DNA of 64,000 nt from Candidatus Gastranaerophilales bacterium (GTDB lineage: Bacteria > Cyanobacteriota > Vampirovibrionia > Gastranaerophilales > Gastranaerophilaceae), in NCBI GenBank assembly GCA_028693235.1, contig JAQUVW010000001.1, forward strand, positions 124,001 through 188,000, in the 5' to 3' direction. Each line of letters starts with the position of its first letter. Position 1 is the first letter of the stretch. This document shows, one piece after another, positions 36,827 through 45,169 of the stretch. The notes under the pieces are model-generated. The model was given only the letters and a program-made list of their open reading frames with translations, made no database searches and had not been told where the DNA came from. Made by a program: the position numbers and the translations under genes.

Positions 36827-38656
36827 TTAAACCTTATAGTCTACCAAGCCTGCGTGCAATGAATTTTTATCTATCAATCCATTGTCTGTTTCCAACATTC
36901 CTTCCTCAGATAATCCCTTTGCTGATTGAGTAATATCAGCATCTTTTTGATAAGTTTCATTTGCTTGATTTGGGTTTTTGTTGTTGCTTTCAGTATTTGC
37001 ATTGAACTGTTCTTGTTGGAAGTTCAAATCCGCAAATGCTGACTTGTTGGTTTCTTCAATTTTAACGTTTACATTGTTGACGTTTAACCCTTGATTATTC
37101 AAACTATTTTTTAAACTATCAAGACTTTTTTCTAATATTTCTTTGACTTGTTTGTTTTCGGCTATAAGGGTTGCCGTAATTTCACCTTTTGTGCTTAGGA
37201 TTTCGACATTTACTTTTCCTAAGTTTTCAGGTTTTAGTATTATTTCAACTTTTTCAGTTGTAGTAGTTTTTATGTTTGTTAATTTATCGTTTATTTGGTT
37301 AAGAATATCGCTTTTGCTTAATTCTTTGGGTTCAGCTATTGCTGAAACATTTGTTTTGGTTTGTGTTTGTAGTTGAGATGTTTCTTTGTTCAGCAAATTA
37401 GAGAAATCAGTTTTTGAGGTTGCACCATCTTCGGTTGAGTCAACATTTTCTATTGTTAATTTTACAGCTTGTTCTGTTGCATCTTGTTGGCTAGAGAAGT
37501 TGCTTCCTGTTGAAGCCGAATTGTTAGATGTTGAAAGCTCGGCTTTCATGTCATCAATCATAATTTGGTTAAGAGTGTTGGCTTGTTTTGGTGCAGATTT
37601 GTCTTGCGGTTTTATTTCTGTTTCTGTTGTAACTTTAATTTTTACAGAATCTATGTCACTTTCTTCAATATTGTTAAGACTTTCAAGGGTTGTGGCTATT
37701 TTGTTGTCTTCAACGCCGGCTTTATTTTGAGTAGTAGCTTCAAATTCTGAAATCGAGTTACTTTCAGATTGACTTTGTAGATTTGTATCAACTTGTTTGT
37801 TGCTACTTGATGTATTTATGTTGATAGCTTCGTCTTTTTCACTTGCTGTATTTGTTGAAACAGTTGTTGTTGATGTACTACTTGAGGTGTTAGAAGTGGT
37901 GACAGCGTTAATTTTTATATTGGTGTCGATATTTTGATATGAATTGTCGTTGTTTTCAATCGTGGTAATGTCTGAATTTTGAGTAGTTTCAGAATTACCT
38001 ATCGCAGTAGTATCAGTTGCTGTATTAGTTTCTGAATTTGTCAACGTAGTATCTTGTGTTGTGTCTGCAAATATTTTGTTTAAAGCGTCAATTAAAGATA
38101 AGGAATTGTCTTTTGTGGCTTCATTTGAGCTACTTGTGGTAGTCTCATTTTTAGCTTCGTTATCAGAATCTGAGTCTGAATTTTTATCACTTCTGTCGTC
38201 TGCTAAATCTTTATTTGAGTTGTTGTTTTCTGTGATTTTGTGGTTTGTATCATTATCTTTTTTGCATGTGCTTTGAGCTTCATCAGTTGTCATATTGCTC
38301 TTTTTAATGTCGTCTTTATCTTTGTTGTTGACTTGGTTTTGTCCATCTGTTTTATTGTCTAAATTTTTATTTTTTTCGTTTAGGTCTTTTGTTTTTGTGT
38401 TTGAATCGGAGGTTTTGTTTTTTTCTGTTGAATGAATATCTTTGTTGCTTTTTTGTGCTTTATTCATCAAGACATCATTTGTGGGATTGTTTTGTTTAGA
38501 TTTTTCAATTTTTTCAGAATTAGAGTTTATCTTGTTCAAAACATTTTCAAAGTCATTGTTGGTGTTTTTAGATTGATAAGATGAGTTTCTGGTATTAGAA
38601 ACATTTGATTTTTGATTTAGTTTGTTGGTCAAAATATCTGTTAAATAGTTTGTCAT
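36827..38656 (-). CDS. fliK: Flagellar hook-length control protein
   Basis: This 609-residue protein is extremely rich in Ser, Thr, Asn, Asp and Lys over its first 450 residues, as expected of a disordered molecular ruler. The conserved C-terminal domain (about 480-560) has EIILKPENLGKVNVEI and LIAENKQVKEILEKSL, matching the FliK substrate-switch domain. Together with its place between fliJ and flgD this makes the call. It is longer than the 405-residue Salmonella FliK. The ruler length would predict a long hook, which is an inference. Confidence 0.85.
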   Translation of the reverse strand: MTNYLTDILTNKLNQKSNVSNTRNSSYQSKNTNNDFENVLNKINSNSEKIEKSKQNNPTNDVLMNKAQKSNKDIHSTEKNKTSDSNTKTKDLNEKNKNLDNKTDGQNQVNNKDKDDIKKSNMTTDEAQSTCKKDNDTNHKITENNNSNKDLADDRSDKNSDSDSDNEAKNETTTSSSNEATKDNSLSLIDALNKIFADTTQDTTLTNSETNTATDTTAIGNSETTQNSDITTIENNDNSYQNIDTNIKINAVTTSNTSSSTSTTTVSTNTASEKDEAININTSSSNKQVDTNLQSQSESNSISEFEATTQNKAGVEDNKIATTLESLNNIEESDIDSVKIKVTTETEIKPQDKSAPKQANTLNQIMIDDMKAELSTSNNSASTGSNFSSQQDATEQAVKLTIENVDSTEDGATSKTDFSNLLNKETSQLQTQTKTNVSAIAEPKELSKSDILNQINDKLTNIKTTTTEKVEIILKPENLGKVNVEILSTKGEITATLIAENKQVKEILEKSLDSLKNSLNNQGLNVNNVNVKIEETNKSAFADLNFQQEQFNANTESNNKNPNQANETYQKDADITQSAKGLSEEGMLETDNGLIDKNSLHAGLVDYKV

Positions 38657-38667
38657 TTTATCTCCGA

Positions 38668-39111
38668 TTAACCTACTTTGTATCTGCTGATTGAAATGTC
38701 ATCAAGTTCTGTCATTTCTTTATGAAGGAATTCTTTATAGAAATTTTGTTTTTGTTTTTCTTCGAGTTTAGTGAGGATATCTCTTTCTTTTAGAGCTTCT
38801 TGAACTTTTTTTTGTTGAGAGTTTACAGCGATTTTTATTTGTTCAATGAGTTGGTTTTTTTGTTTGATTTTGGTATCTAGTTGCATAATGTAGTTTTTAC
38901 CGGTTTGAATTTGTTCGATATCTAGTATTTCGCCTTCGACGACCGTAGTAAGTTTAAGGCTCAAATTACTTTTTGTGTCTAATATAAGTTGTTTTTCATT
39001 TTGTGTATCTTGCAAGACTTTGCTGATTCTAGCCAATTCAAGCATAGCGTCATCAAGAGCCTTTTGTCGCAGCTTCAAGACTGTTTGCAGTTTAAATTCA
39101 AATTTTTTCAA
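38668..39111 (-). CDS. fliJ: Flagellar export protein FliJ
   Basis: The start is TTG 39111, with GAGG and AGG just upstream, giving 147 residues, the usual FliJ length. An upstream ATG at 39237 would add 42 residues that do not look like FliJ. The protein begins KKFEFKLQTVLKLRQKA and continues as one long coiled coil (LELARISKVLQDTQNEKQLI). FliJ is a soluble part of the export ATPase complex. It heads the fliJ-fliK-flgD-flgE operon. Confidence 0.82.
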   Translation of the reverse strand: MKKFEFKLQTVLKLRQKALDDAMLELARISKVLQDTQNEKQLILDTKSNLSLKLTTVVEGEILDIEQIQTGKNYIMQLDTKIKQKNQLIEQIKIAVNSQQKKVQEALKERDILTKLEEKQKQNFYKEFLHKEMTELDDISISRYKVG

Positions 39112-39142
39112 ACCTACCTCAAGAGTATAAAGTCTGTAAATC

Positions 39143-39158
39143 GGCACATATTTGTGCC
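39143..39158 (-). promoter_or_regulatory. Hairpin in the fliJ leader
   Basis: GGCACA-AATA-TGTGCC on the minus strand is a perfect 6-bp stem about 30 bases before the fliJ TTG, preceded by GAGGAGAG. With csrA in the window, the GGA near a hairpin is a possible CsrA site; this is inferred. Confidence 0.35.
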
Positions 39159-39292
39159 TCTCCTCACGCATACAGAATAATATATGTAGGAGGTGTTTTA
39201 TATCCTCTATTTTTTGTATTTTTTTTGAAAAATACATCGATTAGTTTATTTTAAAAAAATAAATCATTTTTTTGTATGAGAGAAATTTAGGT

Positions 39293-39321
39293 TTGAATCT
39301 TTAGACTGTCTTTGATAATAT
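39293..39321 (+). promoter_or_regulatory. Promoter of rimI, predicted leaderless
   Basis: TTGAAT (39293-39298), a 17-base spacer, TAATAT (39316-39321), then six bases (TTAGGA) to ATG 39328. The same TTAGGA-ATG junction occurs at 19157. Confidence 0.6.
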
Positions 39322-39327
39322 TTAGGA

Positions 39328-39852
39328 ATGAAAAATAAAAAATTATCCGTAAAGATAGAAAAAATGAAGAAAGAAAATCTTGATGAAGTTATGGAGATTG
39401 AGACGATATCGTATCCGAATCACCATTGGTCAAAAGATTCTTTTTTCAACGAATTGTCTAATAAGCTTGCTCATTATTATTGCGTAAAGGACAAAAATGC
39501 CGATAGAGTGCTAGCTTATGTCGGATATTGGCAAATTTTAGAAGAGGCACATATCACAACCTTGGCGGTGCATCCTGATTTTAGAAAACAGCAACTTGCA
39601 CAAATATTGTTAAAAACATTAATAGATGATTGTTATAAACAAATGATTAAATATATAACCCTAGAAGTTAGAGAGAGCAATATTGCAGCCATATCTTTAT
39701 ATGAAAAATTCGGTTTTAAATCTATAGGTCAAAGAAAAAACTACTACCAAGATAATGGCGAAAATGCTATCATTATGTTTACGGAAAACATTTGGCACGA
39801 AAAATTCAAAAATCTATATGAAGAACTTAAAAAAACAATAATGAAAGTTTGA
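39328..39852 (+). CDS. rimI: Ribosomal protein alanine acetyltransferase (RimI-like)
   Basis: This 174-residue GNAT enzyme has the acetyl-CoA segment LAVHPDFRKQQLAQILLKTLI, whose RKQQLA replaces the common RGxGxG. LEVRESNIAAISLYEKFGFKSIGQRKNYY is the RimI signature, here read as NIAAISLYEKFGF. It acetylates N-termini of ribosomal proteins or related targets. It is followed 7 bp later by the BioY-like gene. Confidence 0.87.
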   Translation: MKNKKLSVKIEKMKKENLDEVMEIETISYPNHHWSKDSFFNELSNKLAHYYCVKDKNADRVLAYVGYWQILEEAHITTLAVHPDFRKQQLAQILLKTLIDDCYKQMIKYITLEVRESNIAAISLYEKFGFKSIGQRKNYYQDNGENAIIMFTENIWHEKFKNLYEELKKTIMKV

Positions 39853-39859
39853 TATACGA

Positions 39860-40537
39860 ATGACAAAAAGAATTAAATCTCAATTTAAAGAAATTCGGCA
39901 TTCGAACGAGAAAGTCAGATTTACGCTTGGCACATTGACCCTTGTTGCTTTGTGTACTTTTTTGATTATAATTTCTACTTTTACACAATTTTCTTTTAAT
40001 CACTATTGTATTCCGCTGGAAGCGTTTTTCCATCCGATTAGATTCTCTGATTCAGGTGGACCATTGGTTCAGTTAAAATACTATGAGTATATCCCGCAAT
40101 TGCCGGTAATAGCTTATATTGCGGCTTTGTTGGGTCCAATCTACGGACTGATTTCCGTCGTCTTGTATTTGATTTTGGGACTTTCGTTTTTTCCTGTCTT
40201 TGCTTTAGGGGGAGGGATAAAATACGTGCTACAATACAGCTTTGGCTATATTTTGGCTTATATTCCCGCAGTTGTTATTATGGCAAGATGTTTAAGAAAG
40301 CATTTTTCTTATAAAGATGCTTTTAAAGCCAGTTTTTGGGGTGTTTTGACAATTCATATAATAGGCATATTTTATACAATAATTATGGCTCTTATAAAAA
40401 GAGAGCCATACCAATTTATATTAGAATGGATTGCAATACAAAGCTTATTCAAGTTTATATATGATTTGATATTCTGTTTTATAGCGATAATTTTAGCTAG
40501 AATAACAAAAAAATTCTTATGGATAATTATGGGTTAA
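39860..40537 (+). CDS. bioY: BioY-family membrane protein
   Basis: This 225-residue protein has about six membrane helices. AALLGPIYGLISVVLYLILG followed by FPVFALGGGIKYVL matches the biotin transporter BioY, the substrate-binding unit of an ECF transporter. It is somewhat longer than typical BioY because of a charged N-terminal extension of about 25 residues and a 20-residue loop after helix 1. No ECF ATPase or EcfT gene is adjacent, as is common for BioY. Biotin is the likely ligand but is not proven. Confidence 0.65.
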   Translation: MTKRIKSQFKEIRHSNEKVRFTLGTLTLVALCTFLIIISTFTQFSFNHYCIPLEAFFHPIRFSDSGGPLVQLKYYEYIPQLPVIAYIAALLGPIYGLISVVLYLILGLSFFPVFALGGGIKYVLQYSFGYILAYIPAVVIMARCLRKHFSYKDAFKASFWGVLTIHIIGIFYTIIMALIKREPYQFILEWIAIQSLFKFIYDLIFCFIAIILARITKKFLWIIMG

Positions 40538-40804
40538 TTATACCCCTACGTAAACCAATAATCTAACTATGGCAACTTGTGCAAATTGCAAGAATAGAAT
40601 TGCAATTATCGGTGAAAAATCCAAACCACCAAGAGGTGGAATAATGGCTCTAAAAGGTGCTAAAACGGGGTCAACAACTATTCTTAAAAATTTGAAAGGT
40701 TGATTTTCCCAGTTTATGCTGGGAACCCAGGTTAAAAATATTCTAACAATTAACAGCCACCAATAAATGTTAAATAGGTTGTTTACTATTTGTGCTAAAC
40801 TCAT
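40538..40804 (-). CDS. YggT-family membrane protein
   Basis: The start is ATG 40804 with GGAGG upstream, giving 88 residues with two membrane helices. The upstream in-frame start would add 18 residues without family support. LIVRIFLTWVP and DPVLAPFRAIIPPLGGLDFSP (read as PFRAIIPPLGGLDFSP) are the YggT/YlmG signature. Homologues affect division site or thylakoid organisation in cyanobacteria and plastids. It converges with bioY with no gap. Confidence 0.9.
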   Translation of the reverse strand: MSLAQIVNNLFNIYWWLLIVRIFLTWVPSINWENQPFKFLRIVVDPVLAPFRAIIPPLGGLDFSPIIAILFLQFAQVAIVRLLVYVGV

Positions 40805-40880
40805 TTCTCCTCCAAAAGCGAAAATTTTTATAAAGAGTGAGATTTTTCTTAACCCCACTCTTTAATATAAGCATTATTAA

Positions 40881-41684
40881 TTATGAAGTGTGTGAAGTAT
40901 TTTGGCAATCACACGTATTTCTATCATCAGGAATAGCTTCAATCATAGTAAGAAGCATTTTCTTCAAGTTTTCTATATTGTCTTTGAACACCTTTGTAAC
41001 TTCTTGATGAGTTACAGGAGGTACATCGCCGACGAGTCCTGCATCATAGTCTGTAATCAAGGCAATAGTAACAGGACACATATCGAGTTCTTTAACCAAG
41101 TGAACTTCAGGGAATTGGCTCATGTTGATAACTTCCCAGCCTTGATTTGTAAAGAATTTAGATTCTGATTTTGTAGTAAATCTAGGACCGTTTATAATAA
41201 CTACGGTACCGGTTTCGTGAACAGAAATCCCATCTTTTTTAGCTGCTTCGATTGCGATTTTTCTGAGTTCGGGGCAATAAGGGTCAGCAGCACTGGGGTG
41301 CACGCAAACAGGACCTTCAAAGAAGGTTGATTTTCTTGCGTCAGTCCAATCAACATATTGGTCACAAACCACGAATTCGCCGGGTTTTACATTTTTTTGT
41401 AAACTTCCTGCGGCACAAGGAGAGATTACTCTTTTTACGCCTAAGGAATGAAGTGCCCAAACATTAGCTCTGTAGTTTATAGTGTGTGGCAAAAATCTAT
41501 GGTCGTTGCCGTGACGAGGAAGGAAAGCAACTTTCTTGCCTCTGACAGTACCGATAGTAATTGTGTCGCTTGGTTTTCCATAGGGGGTATCAATTTCGAC
41601 TTTCTTCACTTCAGAGCCTTCGAAGAAGCTGTAAAAGCCAGTACCGCCAATAATACCAATAGATGCTTGTTCTTTTTCTGTCAT
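40881..41684 (-). CDS. mtnP: S-methyl-5'-thioadenosine phosphorylase
   Basis: This 267-residue enzyme cleaves methylthioadenosine to adenine and methylthioribose-1-phosphate. Signatures are GIIGGTGFYSF, FLPRHGNDHRFLPHTINYRAN (in part), SPCAAGSLQ and INMSQFPEVHL. It belongs to the purine nucleoside phosphorylase family 2; a closely related purine phosphorylase is the main alternative. GGTGAT precedes the ATG. It removes a by-product of polyamine and SAM metabolism. Confidence 0.9.
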   Translation of the reverse strand: MTEKEQASIGIIGGTGFYSFFEGSEVKKVEIDTPYGKPSDTITIGTVRGKKVAFLPRHGNDHRFLPHTINYRANVWALHSLGVKRVISPCAAGSLQKNVKPGEFVVCDQYVDWTDARKSTFFEGPVCVHPSAADPYCPELRKIAIEAAKKDGISVHETGTVVIINGPRFTTKSESKFFTNQGWEVINMSQFPEVHLVKELDMCPVTIALITDYDAGLVGDVPPVTHQEVTKVFKDNIENLKKMLLTMIEAIPDDRNTCDCQNTSHTS

Positions 41685-41773
41685 AATTTTATCACCGTTA
41701 TTATGTATAATCAGATGTCAATAATAGCACATTTATATTGGTAAAGACAAGTACAAAGCCAAAGAGAAGATAT

Positions 41774-42316
41774 TTATTCAGTAACTTTAGCCATATCTTT
41801 AATAAATTTATTTTCTGTTGTCCACGAAGAATCCGTAGTAACTTTGCCATCAGAGCGAACTCTCATTCTGAGACGGTCTTGCCCGATTGTATTTTTGCCT
41901 TTATCGCCGTTAACATCGACGTAGATATCGTGAGTTTCACCGATGGTTGTGAATTTAAAGGCACCGAGTCCCCACCATTTAGTGCCGTTAATTGTAATAA
42001 AATTAGGTGTGTCGGCATCTCCAGTTATAGAGCAATTTATTTCGCCTGTCGTATTCAAATTAGCTGCAATAATTGTGCAAAATTCGTCAGTTCCAACTTC
42101 AGTGTCAGCCCAATAAGCAGATGAATTTGCGGCTTTTGAAATTATCTCGTCAGACCCCAGAACAAGTGCACTTTGCAGAGTGAAAATAGCTTTTTTATAC
42201 ATTAGCTTTTCTTTATCAGGCTTTACATTGTTGAGAGAAGGAATTAAAAGGGAAAAAACTACGCCAATGATAGTTAATGTGATTAGAACTTCAGCTAATG
42301 TAAACCCTTTTTTCAT
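41774..42316 (-). CDS. Type II/IV pseudopilin-like protein
   Basis: This 180-residue protein has a class III (prepilin) leader: KKG then FTLAEVLITLTIIGVVFSLL (residues 5-24), with Glu at position +5 of the mature protein. The globular domain includes IYVDVNGDKGKN near residue 130, shared with the pseudopilin at 52213. A second Cys pair (CTIIAANL and CSITGD) could form a disulfide. It is processed by prepilin peptidase and probably assembles in a pilus or type II secretion pseudopilus. It is a single gene with an AAGGA ribosome site. Confidence 0.85.
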   Translation of the reverse strand: MKKGFTLAEVLITLTIIGVVFSLLIPSLNNVKPDKEKLMYKKAIFTLQSALVLGSDEIISKAANSSAYWADTEVGTDEFCTIIAANLNTTGEINCSITGDADTPNFITINGTKWWGLGAFKFTTIGETHDIYVDVNGDKGKNTIGQDRLRMRVRSDGKVTTDSSWTTENKFIKDMAKVTE

Positions 42317-42479
42317 ATATATCCTTTTAACATATTTTGGTATCAGTATATCACATTAATTATATGTAACAATAGCTTTTTCTACTCCGTTTGTATCATT
42401 TTAGAAACAAATTTAAACCAAATAGCAATATTAATAATTCAGGGTTCTTGAAAAATTGTGTAGTCAATGAGGAAGCCAA

Positions 42480-43976
42480 ATGCTAGTAAATCCAATTTCA
42501 TTTTATGGGATAAATAAAGCAGATAAAACGAAGCCTGCAAAGAACACAAATCCTATTGAGAAGCAAGATAAATTACCTAAGAATGTTTCTTCCTCAAGGT
42601 CACAGAACCAATATGCAGCTTATGTTGCAGGTGTAAATAAGGCAGAAATTGCCGCTAAAAGAAATTTTGAAGGAAGTGCTGCTAAAAAGTTGTTTTGGGT
42701 TTTGACAGGCAGAAATTCAATATACGAAGACAATTATACAAAAGAACATTATTATAAAAACGGCAATACAGGCTGGAGAAAATGGGTAGATGCACCTGCT
42801 TATGAATTGTTAGATAGGACACCTGAACAAGCAATTCAATCGTTATGTACAATCGTGAAGCCAGACAATTCATATCCAACGATTCCCGATAATATAAAAA
42901 CTCCGAATTACGGCGATAATTGGGGAAGAAAAGCAAATTATATTGAGCTTAATCCGAGAACGGTCGGCAATCACAATTATGACAGAGTTCATGATGGATT
43001 GTTGAATACAATCAAACTTTTGCCTGCAATACCTCCATCAGGCAACAAATTTGCAAATTGTGTTGTTTTGTCGCAATTGTTCCCGTCAATATGGGGTGAA
43101 AGCTATACAGGAGATGGGACTAGTCTTTATACTATGAATTTGAACGCAGGAATAAGCCAAAATATCGCCTCAGAAAATCTTGAACGTGATGGCGTTAAGG
43201 TTTCCAATGAGGAGCAAGTTAAGGCATTTAACGACTTGGCTCATATGCGTGGGCTAAAAACAGGTTTTAGAATGCTTTTGTCAGAAGGTCAAATGTGGGT
43301 TGGTGGCGAAGGTTTTAACTGGGATAATCCTAAGCATCAAGAAGCTTTTATTAATACCTGCGTAAATGGTATTAATATGGGGTTTGACGCAATATATTTT
43401 GATAGTGCAAAACACATTGACGGTTATGACCAAGAACATTATTTCGGAGTAGGTAGACTTCCTCATTATGACCAAATGCAAAAAATTTCATACGAAATAA
43501 GAAACAGAACAGGAAGAAATGATATTTCGATTGTCGGTGAAAAATGCGACTTGAACCCCAGATATGAAGAAATGGGCTATACTGCAGGGACTGATAGAGG
43601 CGTTTCTGATGAAAGAAGCAGCGTGCTTCACGAAAGCAGAGCACAACAAAACAATATGAACTATGCAGCAGGTCCAGAGGTCTCAAATGACAATGATGAT
43701 AATTATTATACATTTGACGAAAGATTGAATAGATTGACAAACTGCTTGTTCGGGCACGATTCAATGGATACTAAACTTCCTACATTTATGCAAATGACAG
43801 ATATTTTCCCGTTGACGCCTTATACAAGTACTCATAATGAAATGCTCGAAAGTCGAACAAAAAGTTCCGACGGATCAGCAGAAAGTCATATCCACAACGT
43901 TTTTGATACATCTGAAACCGCAAGGTGGTTCCAACACAGAGTAAATCAAAAATTCTTGGACGCTATTTATCTGTAG
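42480..43976 (+). CDS. Glycoside hydrolase-like TIM-barrel protein
   Basis: This 498-residue protein resembles alpha-amylase-type barrels. AHMRGLKTGFRMLLSEG precedes a likely catalytic strand GFDAIYFDSAKHIDGYD near residue 305, similar to region II (FDxAKH). ISIVGEKCD near 353 would carry the acid of region III, and PYTSTHNEML near 458 resembles region IV. Family and substrate are uncertain; it may not be a true GH13. There is no signal peptide. The N-terminus is MLVNPISFYGINKAD followed by a basic linker. GAGGAAG precedes the ATG. Confidence 0.5.
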   Translation: MLVNPISFYGINKADKTKPAKNTNPIEKQDKLPKNVSSSRSQNQYAAYVAGVNKAEIAAKRNFEGSAAKKLFWVLTGRNSIYEDNYTKEHYYKNGNTGWRKWVDAPAYELLDRTPEQAIQSLCTIVKPDNSYPTIPDNIKTPNYGDNWGRKANYIELNPRTVGNHNYDRVHDGLLNTIKLLPAIPPSGNKFANCVVLSQLFPSIWGESYTGDGTSLYTMNLNAGISQNIASENLERDGVKVSNEEQVKAFNDLAHMRGLKTGFRMLLSEGQMWVGGEGFNWDNPKHQEAFINTCVNGINMGFDAIYFDSAKHIDGYDQEHYFGVGRLPHYDQMQKISYEIRNRTGRNDISIVGEKCDLNPRYEEMGYTAGTDRGVSDERSSVLHESRAQQNNMNYAAGPEVSNDNDDNYYTFDERLNRLTNCLFGHDSMDTKLPTFMQMTDIFPLTPYTSTHNEMLESRTKSSDGSAESHIHNVFDTSETARWFQHRVNQKFLDAIYL

Positions 43977-44076
43977 ATTGGTTGTTTCAGAATAGTAATA
44001 TTTTAATTGCTTTCCGAAAATAAACTCCTCTAACACTTGAAAAGCTTAAAAAATATTAACCTCATGAAAAAATTAC

Positions 44077-44105
44077 TTGATATAAAAATTTTAGCTGACT
44101 ATAAT
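44077..44105 (+). promoter_or_regulatory. Sigma70 promoter of rpmE
   Basis: TTGATA (44077-44082), 17 bases, TATAAT (44100-44105). The leader would be about 27 bases, with a GAGG ribosome site. Confidence 0.75.
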
Positions 44106-44116
44106 ATTTCATAGTC
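44097..44116. promoter_or_regulatory. Inverted repeat over the rpmE -10 box
   Basis: GACTAT-N8-ATAGTC is a perfect 6-bp inverted repeat covering the -10 box and the likely start of transcription. It could be a repressor site. Confidence 0.4.
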
Positions 44117-44138
44117 AAAAGAAATAGAGGTTATATCA

Positions 44139-44348
44139 ATGAAGAAAGACATTCATCCGGATTATAAAAAAACCACAATCAAATGTGTTTGCGGTAACGA
44201 AATAGAAACAGGTTCTGTAGTGGATAACATCACAGTTGAAATTTGCAACAAGTGCCATCCTTTCTATACAGGAACACAAAAGATTATGGATACAGAAGGA
44301 CGTATCGAAAGATTCAACAAACGTTATCAACAACAAGACAAAAAGTAA
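44139..44348 (+). CDS. rpmE: Ribosomal protein bL31, zinc-binding type
   Basis: This 69-residue protein has [21 protein letters not shown] and later [10 protein letters not shown] (in part). The CxC plus CxxC pattern marks the zinc-binding (C+) form of L31. It sits on the 50S subunit and bridges to 30S. The C-terminus is basic and extended. It has a strong promoter and two terminators downstream. Confidence 0.96.
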   Translation: MKKDIHPDYKKTTIKCVCGNEIETGSVVDNITVEICNKCHPFYTGTQKIMDTEGRIERFNKRYQQQDKK

Positions 44349-44354
44349 CTTTAC

Positions 44355-44382
44355 GGCGTTATGCATTTGCATAACGCCTTTT
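44355..44382 (+). terminator. Terminator after rpmE
   Basis: GGCGTTATGC-ATTT-GCATAACGCC is a perfect 10-bp stem followed by TTTT. Confidence 0.93.
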
Positions 44383-44387
44383 AGAAT

Positions 44388-44420
44388 AACCCGCTTAATG
44401 AACAAATGGCGGGTTTTGTG
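44388..44420 (+). terminator. Second hairpin between rpmE and thyX
   Basis: AACCCGC and GCGGGTT form a 7-bp stem with a 14-base loop, followed by TTGTG. It may back up the first terminator. Confidence 0.6.
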
Positions 44421-44443
44421 TTAATTTACCAGAGGATTTTATT

Positions 44444-45157
44444 ATGCCAACGCATAAAGATATTGAAGTAAAACTTATATCCAAACCGCAAGATATGTTG
44501 AGAACGGTTTATACCGCATGTAGAACTTGTTATAGTGCGGATTCTCCTATAAATATCTATGAGTGCGATAATGCCCATGATGAAGAAAAAATACTTAAAT
44601 TAATAAAAAGAGTTATTTCTTCAGGTCATTTCAGTACGATAGAGCATGTTCAGGTAAGTTTTGCGTTGAATAATATTTCAAGAGTTTGTACTCATCAACT
44701 TGTAAGACATCGTCATATGTCATTTTCTCAGAAATCTCAAAGATATGTCAAAGAAAAAGGACAATTTGACTATATTATCCCCCCTACTATTGAAAAAAAC
44801 GAGGAAATGACTGCTAAATACAATGCTTTGATGAAACAAATATCACAATGTTATTTAGAGATGACAGAGGCAGGAATTCCAGCAGAAGACGCTCGTTTTG
44901 TGCTTCCAAATTCAACTGTTACGTCAATGGTTGCGAGCCTTAATTTGAGAGAACTTATTCACCTTGCAAATATCAGATTATGTTCAAGAGCTCAAGCCGA
45001 AATCAGAATTCTCGTCAAAAAAATGTGTGATGAATTAACAAAAGAAGAGCCGTGGCTAAAGGAATATTTGGTTCCGAAATGCGAAAGACTCGGCTATTGT
45101 GATGAAGATAAAACTTGTGGGCGTGTTCCTCAAAAACCGGCTGCATTAACTGTTTAA
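44444..45157 (+). CDS. thyX: FAD-dependent thymidylate synthase
   Basis: This 237-residue flavoenzyme makes dTMP from dUMP. The ThyX motif reads RHRHMSFSQKSQRY at about residue 88, matching RHRX7S. IEHVQVSFALNNISR and LPNSTVTSMVASLNLREL are also family signatures. It differs from the ThyA route in releasing tetrahydrofolate. GAGG precedes the ATG. prfA follows 12 bp later. Confidence 0.95.
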   Translation: MPTHKDIEVKLISKPQDMLRTVYTACRTCYSADSPINIYECDNAHDEEKILKLIKRVISSGHFSTIEHVQVSFALNNISRVCTHQLVRHRHMSFSQKSQRYVKEKGQFDYIIPPTIEKNEEMTAKYNALMKQISQCYLEMTEAGIPAEDARFVLPNSTVTSMVASLNLRELIHLANIRLCSRAQAEIRILVKKMCDELTKEEPWLKEYLVPKCERLGYCDEDKTCGRVPQKPAALTV

Positions 45158-45169
45158 GGATTTTATATT

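Noticed and set aside
37143-38276. Several plus-strand frames opposite fliK
   Set aside because: They are products of the Ser/Thr/Asn-biased codons of fliK read backwards.
39101-39158. Sigma28-type flagellar promoter (GCCGATTT) before fliJ
   Set aside because: The -10 resembles the consensus, but no TAAA is present 15 bases upstream.
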